64,000 bases of DNA, taken from positions 1-64,000 of the forward strand of contig JAPLTX010000012.1 of NCBI GenBank assembly GCA_026397915.1, given 5' to 3'. This stretch comes from Verrucomicrobiota bacterium (GTDB lineage Bacteria; Verrucomicrobiota; Verrucomicrobiia; CAIQCK01). Positions within the stretch are counted from its first letter, which is position 1, and each line of letters begins with the position of its first letter. This document shows positions 17,053 to 25,273 of this stretch, one piece after another. A model generated the notes under the pieces. The model ran no database searches, was not told where the DNA came from, and saw only the letters and a list, made by a program, of their open reading frames with translations. The translations under genes and the position numbers were made by a program.

Positions 17053-18431
17053 TTTCCTTCCGGCAACTGTCGCAACGCCGTGTCGGCGGGTTTGATCTCC
17101 GGCAACTCCGCCTCGGCCAGGCCGCCGGCGAGTTTGATCAGCTTCTCGCCGCTGGGCCGCACGCGACGCTCATACGAGCCGAGCGCGTTGTCGAACGCCT
17201 TGCCGGCCTTCTCCAGCCCCTCGCGAATGCCGGCGAAATGCTCGATGAACTTCATCACGCGCTCGAACAACTCCTTGCCTGCCTCGCCAATCTCGCGCGC
17301 GTTCCGCGTCTGCGCGTCCTGCTGCCAACTCATCGCCACGGCATAGAGCAGCGCGATCAACGACGACGGCGTTGCGAGCAGGATGCCGAGGCCCGCCGCG
17401 TCCACGATCAGGTTCGGGTCGCCTTCCAACGCCGCGCTAAGCAGCGACTCCGCCGGCACGAACAACACCACCTTGTCGAGCGCGTTCGGAAACTGCTTCG
17501 GGTAGTTGCGCGCCGCGAGGTCGCGGACGGTGCCCTTCAGCTTCGCTGCGTGCGCCGCCAGCTTTTCGCGCCGCGTCGTTTCGTCCGCGACACCGAGCGC
17601 GGTGAGGAAATCGAGGTCTGGCACCTTCGAGTCCACGATGATCACGCGGTCGCCCGGCAGCTTCACCAGCATGTCGGGCCGCGTGTCGCCCGCCGCCGTC
17701 TGTTCGACGAAGTCGCAATGCGCGCTCATCCCAGCCGCCTCGACGACACGCCGCAGCGTTTCCTCGCCCCAACGGCCGCGCGCCTGGCTGGAACTGAGGA
17801 CGCGCCGGAGTTGGTTGGTCTCGCTGGCGAGCGACTGGCTCTGGTTCTGGAGTGCCTCGAGCTGCTGGCGGACCGCGCCAAGCGTCTCCGTCTGCTTCTG
17901 CTCGCTGGCTTGAAGTCGCTTCTGGTAGGCGTCGAGCTGCTCCTTCAGCGGCGCGACAATGCCAGAGATGGCCTCTTGCCGCGCCTTGAGGTCGCCCTTG
18001 GCCGTCTCCGCCAGCTTCGCAAACGTCTCGTTAGCGAGCCGCAGGAATTCCGGCTGCGTTTCCTTCAGCGCCCTGACCGACAGCGCGGTGAAGGCTTCGC
18101 GCAAATCCACCAGCGCCTTCTCTTGGGCGAGTTTCAGATCGCCGAGCGCCTGCGCCTGTTGCTGTTGCTGCTCCGCCAGCCGCGCGGCGGCGTTCGTCTC
18201 CTTCGTCTCGGCGGCAACGCGCGCCTGTTGCTCGGCGGAAAGTTTCTCGCGTGTGGTGACCAACTCGGCGTCGCGCTGCTGAATCTGTCCGCGCAGTTCG
18301 GCCTCGATGCGCCCGGCCGCGTCAGCGCGGGCCTGCGCCTCGCGGCCTTTGCGTGCGGCGATGATGAACCCGATCAGACCGCCGACGACCAAGCCGGCGA
18401 GAAGAAGGATGATAGGTAAAGCGTCCGTCAT
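17049..18431 (-). CDS. rmuC: RmuC-family DNA recombination protein
   Basis: 460 residues from the ATG giving MTDALPIILLLAG; the track start 45 codons earlier adds an implausible Gly-rich leader. One N-terminal TM helix (ALPIILLLAGLVVGGLIGFII), then a long coiled coil (about 30-200, rich in Ala/Gln/Glu), then the conserved RmuC domain with RGRWGEETLRRVVEAAG, DFVEQ, RPDMLVKLPGDRVIIVDSKVP and KVVLFVPAESLL. The VDSKVP acidic/Lys motif resembles restriction-endonuclease-fold nucleases. RmuC limits inversion at short inverted repeats in E. coli. Its stop codon sits in a REP-like palindrome, and it is divergent from the Whirly-like gene. Confidence 0.92.
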   Translation of the reverse strand: MTDALPIILLLAGLVVGGLIGFIIAARKGREAQARADAAGRIEAELRGQIQQRDAELVTTREKLSAEQQARVAAETKETNAAARLAEQQQQQAQALGDLKLAQEKALVDLREAFTALSVRALKETQPEFLRLANETFAKLAETAKGDLKARQEAISGIVAPLKEQLDAYQKRLQASEQKQTETLGAVRQQLEALQNQSQSLASETNQLRRVLSSSQARGRWGEETLRRVVEAAGMSAHCDFVEQTAAGDTRPDMLVKLPGDRVIIVDSKVPDLDFLTALGVADETTRREKLAAHAAKLKGTVRDLAARNYPKQFPNALDKVVLFVPAESLLSAALEGDPNLIVDAAGLGILLATPSSLIALLYAVAMSWQQDAQTRNAREIGEAGKELFERVMKFIEHFAGIREGLEKAGKAFDNALGSYERRVRPSGEKLIKLAGGLAEAELPEIKPADTALRQLPEGK

Positions 18432-18553
18432 GGTAGTAGCGTGACTGGCCGGATGTTGTCCGCAGCGCGTCGCAGTGTCGAGCGCGATTTCGCCAGCGGC
18501 GGCGGGCTTGACGGCTCCACCGCCACCGCCCAGAATGCCGGCGGAGGTGCAAT

Positions 18554-19018
18554 ATGACTGAATCATCTACTGACAAAGCCCGCAGCAAGGATCGCCTGCC
18601 GGAATACGCCATCTACAAACCCAACGCCCGCGGCAGCGGCGGCGTGGTGCGGTTCGAGCTGAACCGCGAGAAGGGTGCGGTGTTCGTGGACGGCGCCAAC
18701 CAGTCGGGCGAGAAGCAGTTCGACTGGGAGAAGAAGATCACTATGAAGTGGGGGCTGCATGATCTCGGCGCGGTGCTGGCCGTGCTGGAGCGGCGGGCGC
18801 CGGACGCGAAGCTGTTTCACAAGACGGAGAAGTTCAACAGCGCGTTCGAGCTGGCGTCGCAGGACTCGCCGGACCGCGCGCCGTATTTTATCCACATGTC
18901 CCATCAAGACGCGGCGACCAAGCAGGTGAAGAAGGTTGGCATTCCGCTGACGCACGGCGAGGCGGCGGTGCTGGAGACGCTGTTGAAGACGGCGGTAGCA
19001 CGGCTGATGGGATGGTGA
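18554..19018 (+). CDS. small soluble protein, candidate Whirly-like ssDNA-binding fold
   Basis: 154 residues with a clear ribosome site (GGAGG 7 bases before the ATG). Not a family I can name with certainty, but the layout resembles plant Whirly proteins: an early beta region with GVVRFELNREKG and VFVDGANQ, then QFDWEKKITMKW (Whirly: DWSRK), LGAVLAVLERR, LFHKTEKF (Whirly: EFFHDP), YFIHMSHQD (Whirly: FFNLSVQN), and VGIPLTHGEAAVLETLLKTA ending in LMGW (Whirly: IPITKAEFAVL...LIGW). Whirly tetramers bind single-stranded DNA and protect against error-prone repair. Placement beside rmuC fits DNA maintenance. This is a by-eye comparison; the gene is real, the fold call tentative. Confidence 0.6.
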   Translation: MTESSTDKARSKDRLPEYAIYKPNARGSGGVVRFELNREKGAVFVDGANQSGEKQFDWEKKITMKWGLHDLGAVLAVLERRAPDAKLFHKTEKFNSAFELASQDSPDRAPYFIHMSHQDAATKQVKKVGIPLTHGEAAVLETLLKTAVARLMGW

Positions 19019-19234
19019 ACGGATCGTTGAGCGTGGAGCGTGAAGTGTTTGAATACACGTGGCTCCGCTTCGACGCCCTACGCCTCACGCTTCACGTCTT
19101 ACGTTTCAAGTCTTCGCCTCCACTTCACGATCCCCGGCAGGTCGTGGCGCTGAGGCTCCACACGTTCCGCACGTTGAACGCGGGGTGATTTCCGTGCTAA
19201 GGTCGCGCAACCGACAACACGGAAAGAACGCTTC

Positions 19235-22090
19235 ATGAAATCCATCGGGACAATCGGCGCTGGCAAACACTGGTTTGTGGCATTGGCGGCGGTCGTCATA
19301 GGCAGCTTGCGGATCGCGGCGGCCGACATTGTGTGGCTCGAAACCGAGCAATTCGAAGAGTTTGGCGGCTGGGTCAACGACTCACAGTTCGTGGACCAGA
19401 TGGGTTCGCCGTATCTGCTCGCGGATGGTATCGGCACCCCGGCGAAGGATGCGGTGACGCACGTTGACCTGCCGCGCGCGGACCGTTGGCGACTCTGGGC
19501 GCGCGCGCGCGATTGGGAGCCGAAGCATCATCCGGGACGGTTCCAAATCCTGCTGAACGGCAAACCGGTGGGACGCGAGTTCGGCGCGAGCGGCAAGAAC
19601 GGCTGGAGTTGGGAAGATGGCGGCTCGCACGAACTCTCCGGCAAGATCGAGCTCCGTTTGCGCGACCTCACAGGCTACTACGGCCGCTGCGACGTGATCG
19701 TGCTGACGACGGACTTCGACTGGACGCCGCCCGACGGCAAGGACGCCATCGCCGCGTTGCGCGAGAAGTTCGGTGGCGTGAGCCGCGAGGTCAGGAATGC
19801 CGGCGATTACGACGTGGTCGTGGTCGGCGGCGGGCTGGCGGGTTGCATGGCAGCGGTGTCGTCGGCGCGGATGGGCGCACGCACGGCATTGATCCAGAAC
19901 CGACCGGTGCTCGGCGGCAATGGCAGCACGGAAATCCTCGTGCCGCCCGTAGGCGTCTGGCCCGGCGGACGATGGGATGCGCGCGACCCGCGCGAAACCG
20001 GTTTGATCGAGGAGGTGCGCACGATTGGCAATCAGCGTGCGGTGGAGACGCGCTATTACTCCGGCCGACTCCAACGTCTCTGCACAGCCGAGCCAAACCT
20101 GACGCTGCGGTTGAACACGCACGTTACCGGCGTCCAAACCCGGCCCAATGCGACAAACACCATCGCCGCCGTGTTCGCCCTCGACGTGAAGACGGGCGAG
20201 CGCCTCCGTTTCACCGGCCGCATTTTCGTGGATTGCACTGGTGACGGCATCGTGGGCAAGGACGCGGGCGCGGTCTGCCGCCGCGGCCGGGAATCTCGTT
20301 CGATGCACAACGAATCACTCGCGCCGGAGAAAGCCGACGAGACCACGATGGGCAACTCGCTCAAATACTTCAGCCAGTCCACCGGCACGAAGCAGACGTT
20401 TGTGACGCCGCCGTGGGCGGTGAAGTTCGCCTCGTGCGACGATTTCCCCGAGCGCCGTCATCCGCCGCACCTGACCGCGGAGATGGGCTGGCAATGGATG
20501 CTCGAACTCGGCGGCATGCGCGACACGTATCGCGACAAGGAGGAAATCCGCGACGACTTGCTCAAGCTCATCTACGGCATCTGGGACCACGTGAAGAACG
20601 GTTGCCCGAAGCTCAAGGACGAAGCCGCCGACCACAAACTCGTCTGGGTCGGCAGCGTCGCCGGCGTGCGCGAAAGCTGGCGGCTGATCGGCGACTGTAT
20701 CTTCACCGAGAACAACATGGCCGAGCAGACGCTGTTTCCGGACCGCGTTGCCTACGGCGCGTGGGGACTCGACGATCATTACTCGGAAGGGTTCTTCCAT
20801 CGCGGGCTGCCGTCGCATCATCCTTACACGGGCCGTCTCCACTCGATTCCGTATCGGAGCCTCTACTCGACGAACGTCGTCAACTTGCTCATGGCCGGTC
20901 GCGACATTTCCGCCACGCACATCGGCATGGGCACGACGCGCGTGCAGTTGACGTGCGCCGTCATGGGTCAGGCCGCGGGCACCGCCGCCGGGATGTGCGT
21001 CGAGCGCGGTGCGACACCGCGCGAGATTTACCGGAGCTATCTCGACAAACTTCAGCAGCAGTTGCTCAAGGACGGCGCTTACATCATTGACCTGCCGAAC
21101 CACGACCCCGCCGACCTCGCCCGCGCTGCGCATGTTACCGCCTCCAGCGAGGGCATCGGCACGAAAGGCGAACCGATGCCCGCCACGAACGTCATCAACG
21201 GCATCGCCCGCGTAGTCGGCCACAACGGCAACGCGTGGATGCCCAACCGGAACGTCGCGCCGCCGCATTGGATTGAACTGGCTTGGCGCGAGCCGCAGAA
21301 GTTCAACGTCGTTCATGTGACGTTCTTCACAAAGCGGCACACCCCGAAACATTTTGCCGTGGAAGCGTGGGTGAACGGTAGTTGGAAGAAGCTCGCGGAA
21401 GTCGGTGACAAACCACTGCGCCGCCATGTGCTCGGTTTGGAACGTGTCACCGCCTCCAAGTTGCGCGTGGTCCTCTCCGACGCCGTCGGCATCTGCGAGA
21501 TTCGCGTCTATGACGAACCGGAGCGCGTCGTGGAGATCGCCCGCCGCGCCGCGAACAACCAGAGGTTGCCCGACGTAAGCGCGCGCCTGCCGTGGGAAAC
21601 GAGCGATGTGCCGGAGGATGCGACGATCACGTCCGGCGCAAAATCTTCGCCCGGCATGCCGCTGGAGGAAGCCGTGAAAAAGTTTGGCGGCATCCTGCTA
21701 GATGACTCAGAAGCCGAAACCACCGGCGACTGGGGCCGTTCGACCTACTCAAAGCCGTTCATCAGCGACGGATATCTGACTGACGGCAACGGCGGCAAAG
21801 GCGCGAAGAGCGCCAGCTTCCGCCCGAACCTGCCGAAGGCCGGCGCTTACGAAGTGCGGCTGGCCTACGCCGCCGAGAACAATCGCGCGACCAACACGCC
21901 CGTGACCATCCGAACCTCGCGTGGCGAGAAGACGATGGTCGTGAACCAACGCCGCGCGCCGGAGATCGCCGGCTTGTTCCACTCGCTTGGCCGCTTCGAC
22001 CTCGACGCCGGCTCCGCCACCGCCATCGTCATCTCCAATACCGGCACCGACGGCTATGTGGTGGTGGACGCGGTTCAAATCGTGCCGTGA
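19235..22090 (+). CDS. exported FAD-dependent oxidoreductase with carbohydrate-binding-like tail
   Basis: 951 residues with signal peptide (HWFVALAAVVIGSLRIAAA). Residues about 30-180 form a beta-rich domain (FEEFGGWVND, WRLWARARDW). Residues about 190-620 are an FAD_oxidored domain: dinucleotide fold DYDVVVVGGGLAGCMAA, then RPVLGGNGSTE and the C-terminal FAD contact LMAGRDISATHIGMGTTRV. Residues about 630-765 look like an F5/8 discoidin fold (AAHVTASSEG, IELAWREPQKFNVVHV). Residues about 820-951 resemble a golvesin/xanthan-lyase C-terminal module (GWGDWGRS-like, GAYEVRLAYAAENNR, YVVVDAVQIVP). Probably oxidises a glycan or other exported substrate. Overlaps the next gene by GTGA. Confidence 0.88.
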   Translation: MKSIGTIGAGKHWFVALAAVVIGSLRIAAADIVWLETEQFEEFGGWVNDSQFVDQMGSPYLLADGIGTPAKDAVTHVDLPRADRWRLWARARDWEPKHHPGRFQILLNGKPVGREFGASGKNGWSWEDGGSHELSGKIELRLRDLTGYYGRCDVIVLTTDFDWTPPDGKDAIAALREKFGGVSREVRNAGDYDVVVVGGGLAGCMAAVSSARMGARTALIQNRPVLGGNGSTEILVPPVGVWPGGRWDARDPRETGLIEEVRTIGNQRAVETRYYSGRLQRLCTAEPNLTLRLNTHVTGVQTRPNATNTIAAVFALDVKTGERLRFTGRIFVDCTGDGIVGKDAGAVCRRGRESRSMHNESLAPEKADETTMGNSLKYFSQSTGTKQTFVTPPWAVKFASCDDFPERRHPPHLTAEMGWQWMLELGGMRDTYRDKEEIRDDLLKLIYGIWDHVKNGCPKLKDEAADHKLVWVGSVAGVRESWRLIGDCIFTENNMAEQTLFPDRVAYGAWGLDDHYSEGFFHRGLPSHHPYTGRLHSIPYRSLYSTNVVNLLMAGRDISATHIGMGTTRVQLTCAVMGQAAGTAAGMCVERGATPREIYRSYLDKLQQQLLKDGAYIIDLPNHDPADLARAAHVTASSEGIGTKGEPMPATNVINGIARVVGHNGNAWMPNRNVAPPHWIELAWREPQKFNVVHVTFFTKRHTPKHFAVEAWVNGSWKKLAEVGDKPLRRHVLGLERVTASKLRVVLSDAVGICEIRVYDEPERVVEIARRAANNQRLPDVSARLPWETSDVPEDATITSGAKSSPGMPLEEAVKKFGGILLDDSEAETTGDWGRSTYSKPFISDGYLTDGNGGKGAKSASFRPNLPKAGAYEVRLAYAAENNRATNTPVTIRTSRGEKTMVVNQRRAPEIAGLFHSLGRFDLDAGSATAIVISNTGTDGYVVVDAVQIVP

Positions 22091-23223
22091 AAGCAGCGAG
22101 CCGAGTTTCTGGCCTCGTCATCATATTGACAGTCGCATTGCTGCCAGTTTGCGGCGCAGAGTCGAAATCTGTCGCGGTTGAACTCGGCCTGCCGGAAACA
22201 TTGCTGGCCGACGGGCAGCACGGGTTGCGATATTTCCCTGACGAGCGGACCGTCATTGTCCGCACCAATCCGAACTACCGCGTGCTGCTGGCGGCGGGCA
22301 TCAAGACGGTGCTGCTTGAAGGCGAGGTGATGACGCGCCTCGCTTCGCCAAGGGACGTGCTGCTGCCGGGCAAGGCGGGCGAGTTCGACAACGGTTACGC
22401 GGGCATCAGCGGCGCGTGGCGCGCGCCGTCGGGCGAACTGCTTGCGATCTACCACGCCGAAGACCAGGAAGGGATGCCGCGCAACAAGGAAGGGATTCCG
22501 GGATTCTATTGCTGTGTCGGACTGGCCGTTTCGCGCGATGACGGCACGACGTTCGAGAAGCGCGGCCCAATCCTCACCGGTCATTTGGCGAAGGTCGCTG
22601 GTGGACGGTTCGATCAAGGTGTCGGCGAGCCGTGCCTGCTCGCAGAACCGGGCAGGAAGTTCCTCTACTGCTACTACACGTCGCACGAGCCGGTCGGCGG
22701 TCGTGGCGTGACGATCTGCATGGCGCGTTGCCCGGTGGCGGATGCGATGAGGCCGGACGCGTGGGGGAAGTTCTTTGATGGCGGCTTCACCGAGCTGGGT
22801 CTTGGAGGACACGACACGCCGGTTGTGACGAGCGGCTTGCGCGACGCTTGCGCCCTGATTCCGCATGTAACCTACGTGCCGGCACTGCGGCAGTTCGTGA
22901 TGTTGTTTTGCGTGAGCGCGTGGTTGGAAAGTGAGAAGAAAGGACGCTCCGGCGTCTATGTTGCGTTTTCCGACGACGGCATCCTCTGGCCTCGCGAACG
23001 GATGCAACAAATCTGGAAAGTGCCAACGATTCCTGTCATCGGCCGCGAATTGGCGTGGCAGCCGACGCTGGTGCTCGACGAGCCTGCGGGTTCCTCGCTC
23101 ACCGGCTGGCTCTACTACAGCTACAGCGAAAACTGGGGCCACAAACCACCGCACAAGCCGCACTACTTCATGCGGCGGCGGATCGAGTTCAAAGCAGCGC
23201 CCGGCGTCGGTCACAGCGACTGA
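22087..23223 (+). CDS. exported sialidase-like beta-propeller protein
   Basis: 378 residues starting at a GTG that overlaps the previous stop (GTGA), indicating coupled translation with the FAD oxidoreductase. Signal peptide SGLVIILTVALLPVCGAE. Two segments have the LxVSRDDGTTFEKRGPIL and VAFSDDGILWPRER pattern of BNR/Asp-box propeller blades, as in exo-sialidases and related glycoside hydrolase families, together with SGAWRAPSGELLAIYHAED. No complete catalytic arginine triad or nucleophile could be assigned by eye. Likely binds or cleaves a glycan; the exact activity is open. Confidence 0.7.
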   Translation: MKAASRVSGLVIILTVALLPVCGAESKSVAVELGLPETLLADGQHGLRYFPDERTVIVRTNPNYRVLLAAGIKTVLLEGEVMTRLASPRDVLLPGKAGEFDNGYAGISGAWRAPSGELLAIYHAEDQEGMPRNKEGIPGFYCCVGLAVSRDDGTTFEKRGPILTGHLAKVAGGRFDQGVGEPCLLAEPGRKFLYCYYTSHEPVGGRGVTICMARCPVADAMRPDAWGKFFDGGFTELGLGGHDTPVVTSGLRDACALIPHVTYVPALRQFVMLFCVSAWLESEKKGRSGVYVAFSDDGILWPRERMQQIWKVPTIPVIGRELAWQPTLVLDEPAGSSLTGWLYYSYSENWGHKPPHKPHYFMRRRIEFKAAPGVGHSD

Positions 23224-23282
23224 CGCCGCGAACTTTCGGAGAAGTTCCAGCTTTTCAGTCTTGGAGAAAGAACAAAACGTTC

Positions 23283-25199
23283 TCAGTTTCCCCGGCCGCG
23301 CAGGAACTCTTCCTCGAACGACACCCACGCCGCGAGCCGCTGTCGCAACCGGCGGCAACGCTCCGGTTCGGCCGTCGCCATGTTGCGCTGCTCGTCGGGA
23401 TCATGCGCCAAGTCAAAAAGCATCTCCCGCCCGCGCGTCGTGTTGAGGATGTATTTCCACTGTTCCTCGCGAATGCCGAACTGATAATCGCCGACGCTGG
23501 CGACGAAATACGCGCGGGGCGGACGTGCCGGCTCGAAGAGGCTGCGTCCCTGCCACTCGCCCGCCGGCTCCGCGCCCAGGATGTCGGTGATCGTCGGGTT
23601 GAGGTCCATGTGCGAGCCGATGGTTGCCACGCGCCGGCCCGCCGGAAACAGCCGGGGGTTCCACAGCATCAACGGCACGTGCACGTCCTCCTGGTAAACC
23701 GTGAAACCGTGCCCGCGTTGCTTGTGTGGCTCGCGGAACGCCTCGCCGTGGTCGCCGGTCACCACTACCAGCGTGTCGTCCGCCAAGCCGCGCTCGCGCA
23801 GCGCCGCAAATAATCTCCCAAGCTGCCGGTCCGTCTCACGCAGCGCATTCAGGTAGCGCGACAGGTCTGCGCTCCGCGTATCGCCCGGTTTGCGGGACAG
23901 AAACTCCATCGGTTTCGCACCCGGGCTTGGCGTGTAGGGATCATGCGTCTGGTCGGTCCAGCACAACGCCAGAAACGGCTGACCGCGCTTTGCGTCAATC
24001 CACCGCAGCAGCCGGTCAACCAGATAACGCTCCTCCGCGCTCTCCGACGACAGCCGAGGGCAGCCAAACTCGCGGTAATCGTGCGCCTCGTCAAAACCAA
24101 AGCCTTTGATCCACGACTCGCCGCCGTTCCAATCCATGTCGCCGCTCTGCAAATACACCGTGCGCCGGCCGCGCGCGCGCAGCACCGACGCCAGCGATGG
24201 CGGCGGCGGCCGCTCGGTCGTCGGCGCGTAACACCACGGCAGTCCCGGATAGATCGAAGAACTGATCGCCATGAACGAGCAGAACGTATAGCCGAGATGC
24301 GAATAGAAGTCGTCGAACACCATTGCGTGCGCCGATTCTGCGATCAGGCTCGGCGTGGTCTCGTAACGGCTGCCGTAGAGGCTCAGATACCTCGTCCCCA
24401 CTGATTCGAGCACAACCACGATCACGTTGCGCGGGCGGGCTGTTCCGGCGGGCGGTTTGAACCAACCCGGCGGCGTGCCACGCGACTTCAGCGGACGAAA
24501 CTCCGCCAAGTCTTCCTGCGGAAAATCCTTCGGGAACGTCACCTGCCGCGCGCCGCTTAACCCCACCGCCGTCGAGCGGACTAGTTCCACATGCGGACAG
24601 AGCGCCAACTGACCGTATTCCCAATCGTCCGCCTGTGGCGCGTATTCCCACAGGCCTGCCGCAATCCAGAGACCAGCAACCGCGAGCGCCCACACCGGCA
24701 CGCTCCGACGACGGCAGGCCCAGAGCGCAACGCCGAGATAACCCACCGGCACGGCGATGAATGCCGCCACAATCGGCACGGTGAGCCGTTCGCTGACAGA
24801 TGACTGGATGGTCGCAGCGTTGCGGACAAGGCTCAGCAGGTCGTAGGTTAGCGGCCGGGAAAAATATTGGAATATGCCGACAGCCAGCACAACGTAGAAA
24901 GCGCACAGCATGAAGAACGCCAGCGACGCGCCTCGGACGATGTGCGCCAGCATGGGCCGCCGCGCCGCCATGCGCGCCACGATTTCCGCAACCACTCCCA
25001 GCGTCACCGCGAACAACACGTCCTGAAATGACACCACTGCGAAATCAAGCAACCAGCGCGGAGACCGTGGCGGCTCGAGCAACACCGCCTTCGCTCCGAC
25101 CAACACCACCGCGAGCCACAACGCTGCGCGCAGTGGCGAGACTAGCGCGCGCCCTGGTTTCGGGGCCGACGTATTGCTTGACGAACTAGTTTCGAGCAT
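23283..25199 (-). CDS. membrane LtaS/phosphoglycerol-transferase-like alkaline phosphatase superfamily enzyme
   Basis: 638 residues. Four to five TM helices in the first about 195 residues (ALWLAVVLVGAKAVL, ASLAFFMLCAFYVVLAVGIF, IVAAFIAVPVGYLGVALWA, VWALAVAGLWIAAGL), then a periplasmic sulfatase-fold domain. Metal and catalytic motifs: VIVVVLESVGTRY, HLGYTFCSFMAISSS (about residue 300; Thr at the nucleophile position, so not a Cys/Ser sulfatase with CxPxR), TLVVVTGDHGEAFRE and KQRGHGFTVY. This pattern fits LtaS and phosphoethanolamine or phosphoglycerol transferases modifying envelope glycans or lipids. Downstream (74 bp) of HEAT1 on the same strand, so it may belong to the long operon, but the gap is larger there. 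Confidence 0.85.
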   Translation of the reverse strand: MLETSSSSNTSAPKPGRALVSPLRAALWLAVVLVGAKAVLLEPPRSPRWLLDFAVVSFQDVLFAVTLGVVAEIVARMAARRPMLAHIVRGASLAFFMLCAFYVVLAVGIFQYFSRPLTYDLLSLVRNAATIQSSVSERLTVPIVAAFIAVPVGYLGVALWACRRRSVPVWALAVAGLWIAAGLWEYAPQADDWEYGQLALCPHVELVRSTAVGLSGARQVTFPKDFPQEDLAEFRPLKSRGTPPGWFKPPAGTARPRNVIVVVLESVGTRYLSLYGSRYETTPSLIAESAHAMVFDDFYSHLGYTFCSFMAISSSIYPGLPWCYAPTTERPPPPSLASVLRARGRRTVYLQSGDMDWNGGESWIKGFGFDEAHDYREFGCPRLSSESAEERYLVDRLLRWIDAKRGQPFLALCWTDQTHDPYTPSPGAKPMEFLSRKPGDTRSADLSRYLNALRETDRQLGRLFAALRERGLADDTLVVVTGDHGEAFREPHKQRGHGFTVYQEDVHVPLMLWNPRLFPAGRRVATIGSHMDLNPTITDILGAEPAGEWQGRSLFEPARPPRAYFVASVGDYQFGIREEQWKYILNTTRGREMLFDLAHDPDEQRNMATAEPERCRRLRQRLAAWVSFEEEFLRGRGN

Positions 25200-25273
25200 C
25201 GCGCGAAAGATGCGGCGGAAACCAGTGGCAACGCAAGCGGGAACTCGGCTCTACCGAGCGCTGTTCGCCCGCG

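Noticed and set aside
19019-19234. Possible small gene or IS end in the 216-bp gap before the FAD oxidoreductase
   Set aside because: Only partial GAGCGTGAAG/CACGCTTCAC inverted words; no ORF, IS ends or tRNA-like fold.
23283-25199. Calling the LtaS-like gene a sulfatase
   Set aside because: No CxPxR/SxPxR formylglycine motif; the nucleophile position reads GYTFCS with Thr, so phosphoglycerol/phosphoethanolamine-transferase-like is the better class.
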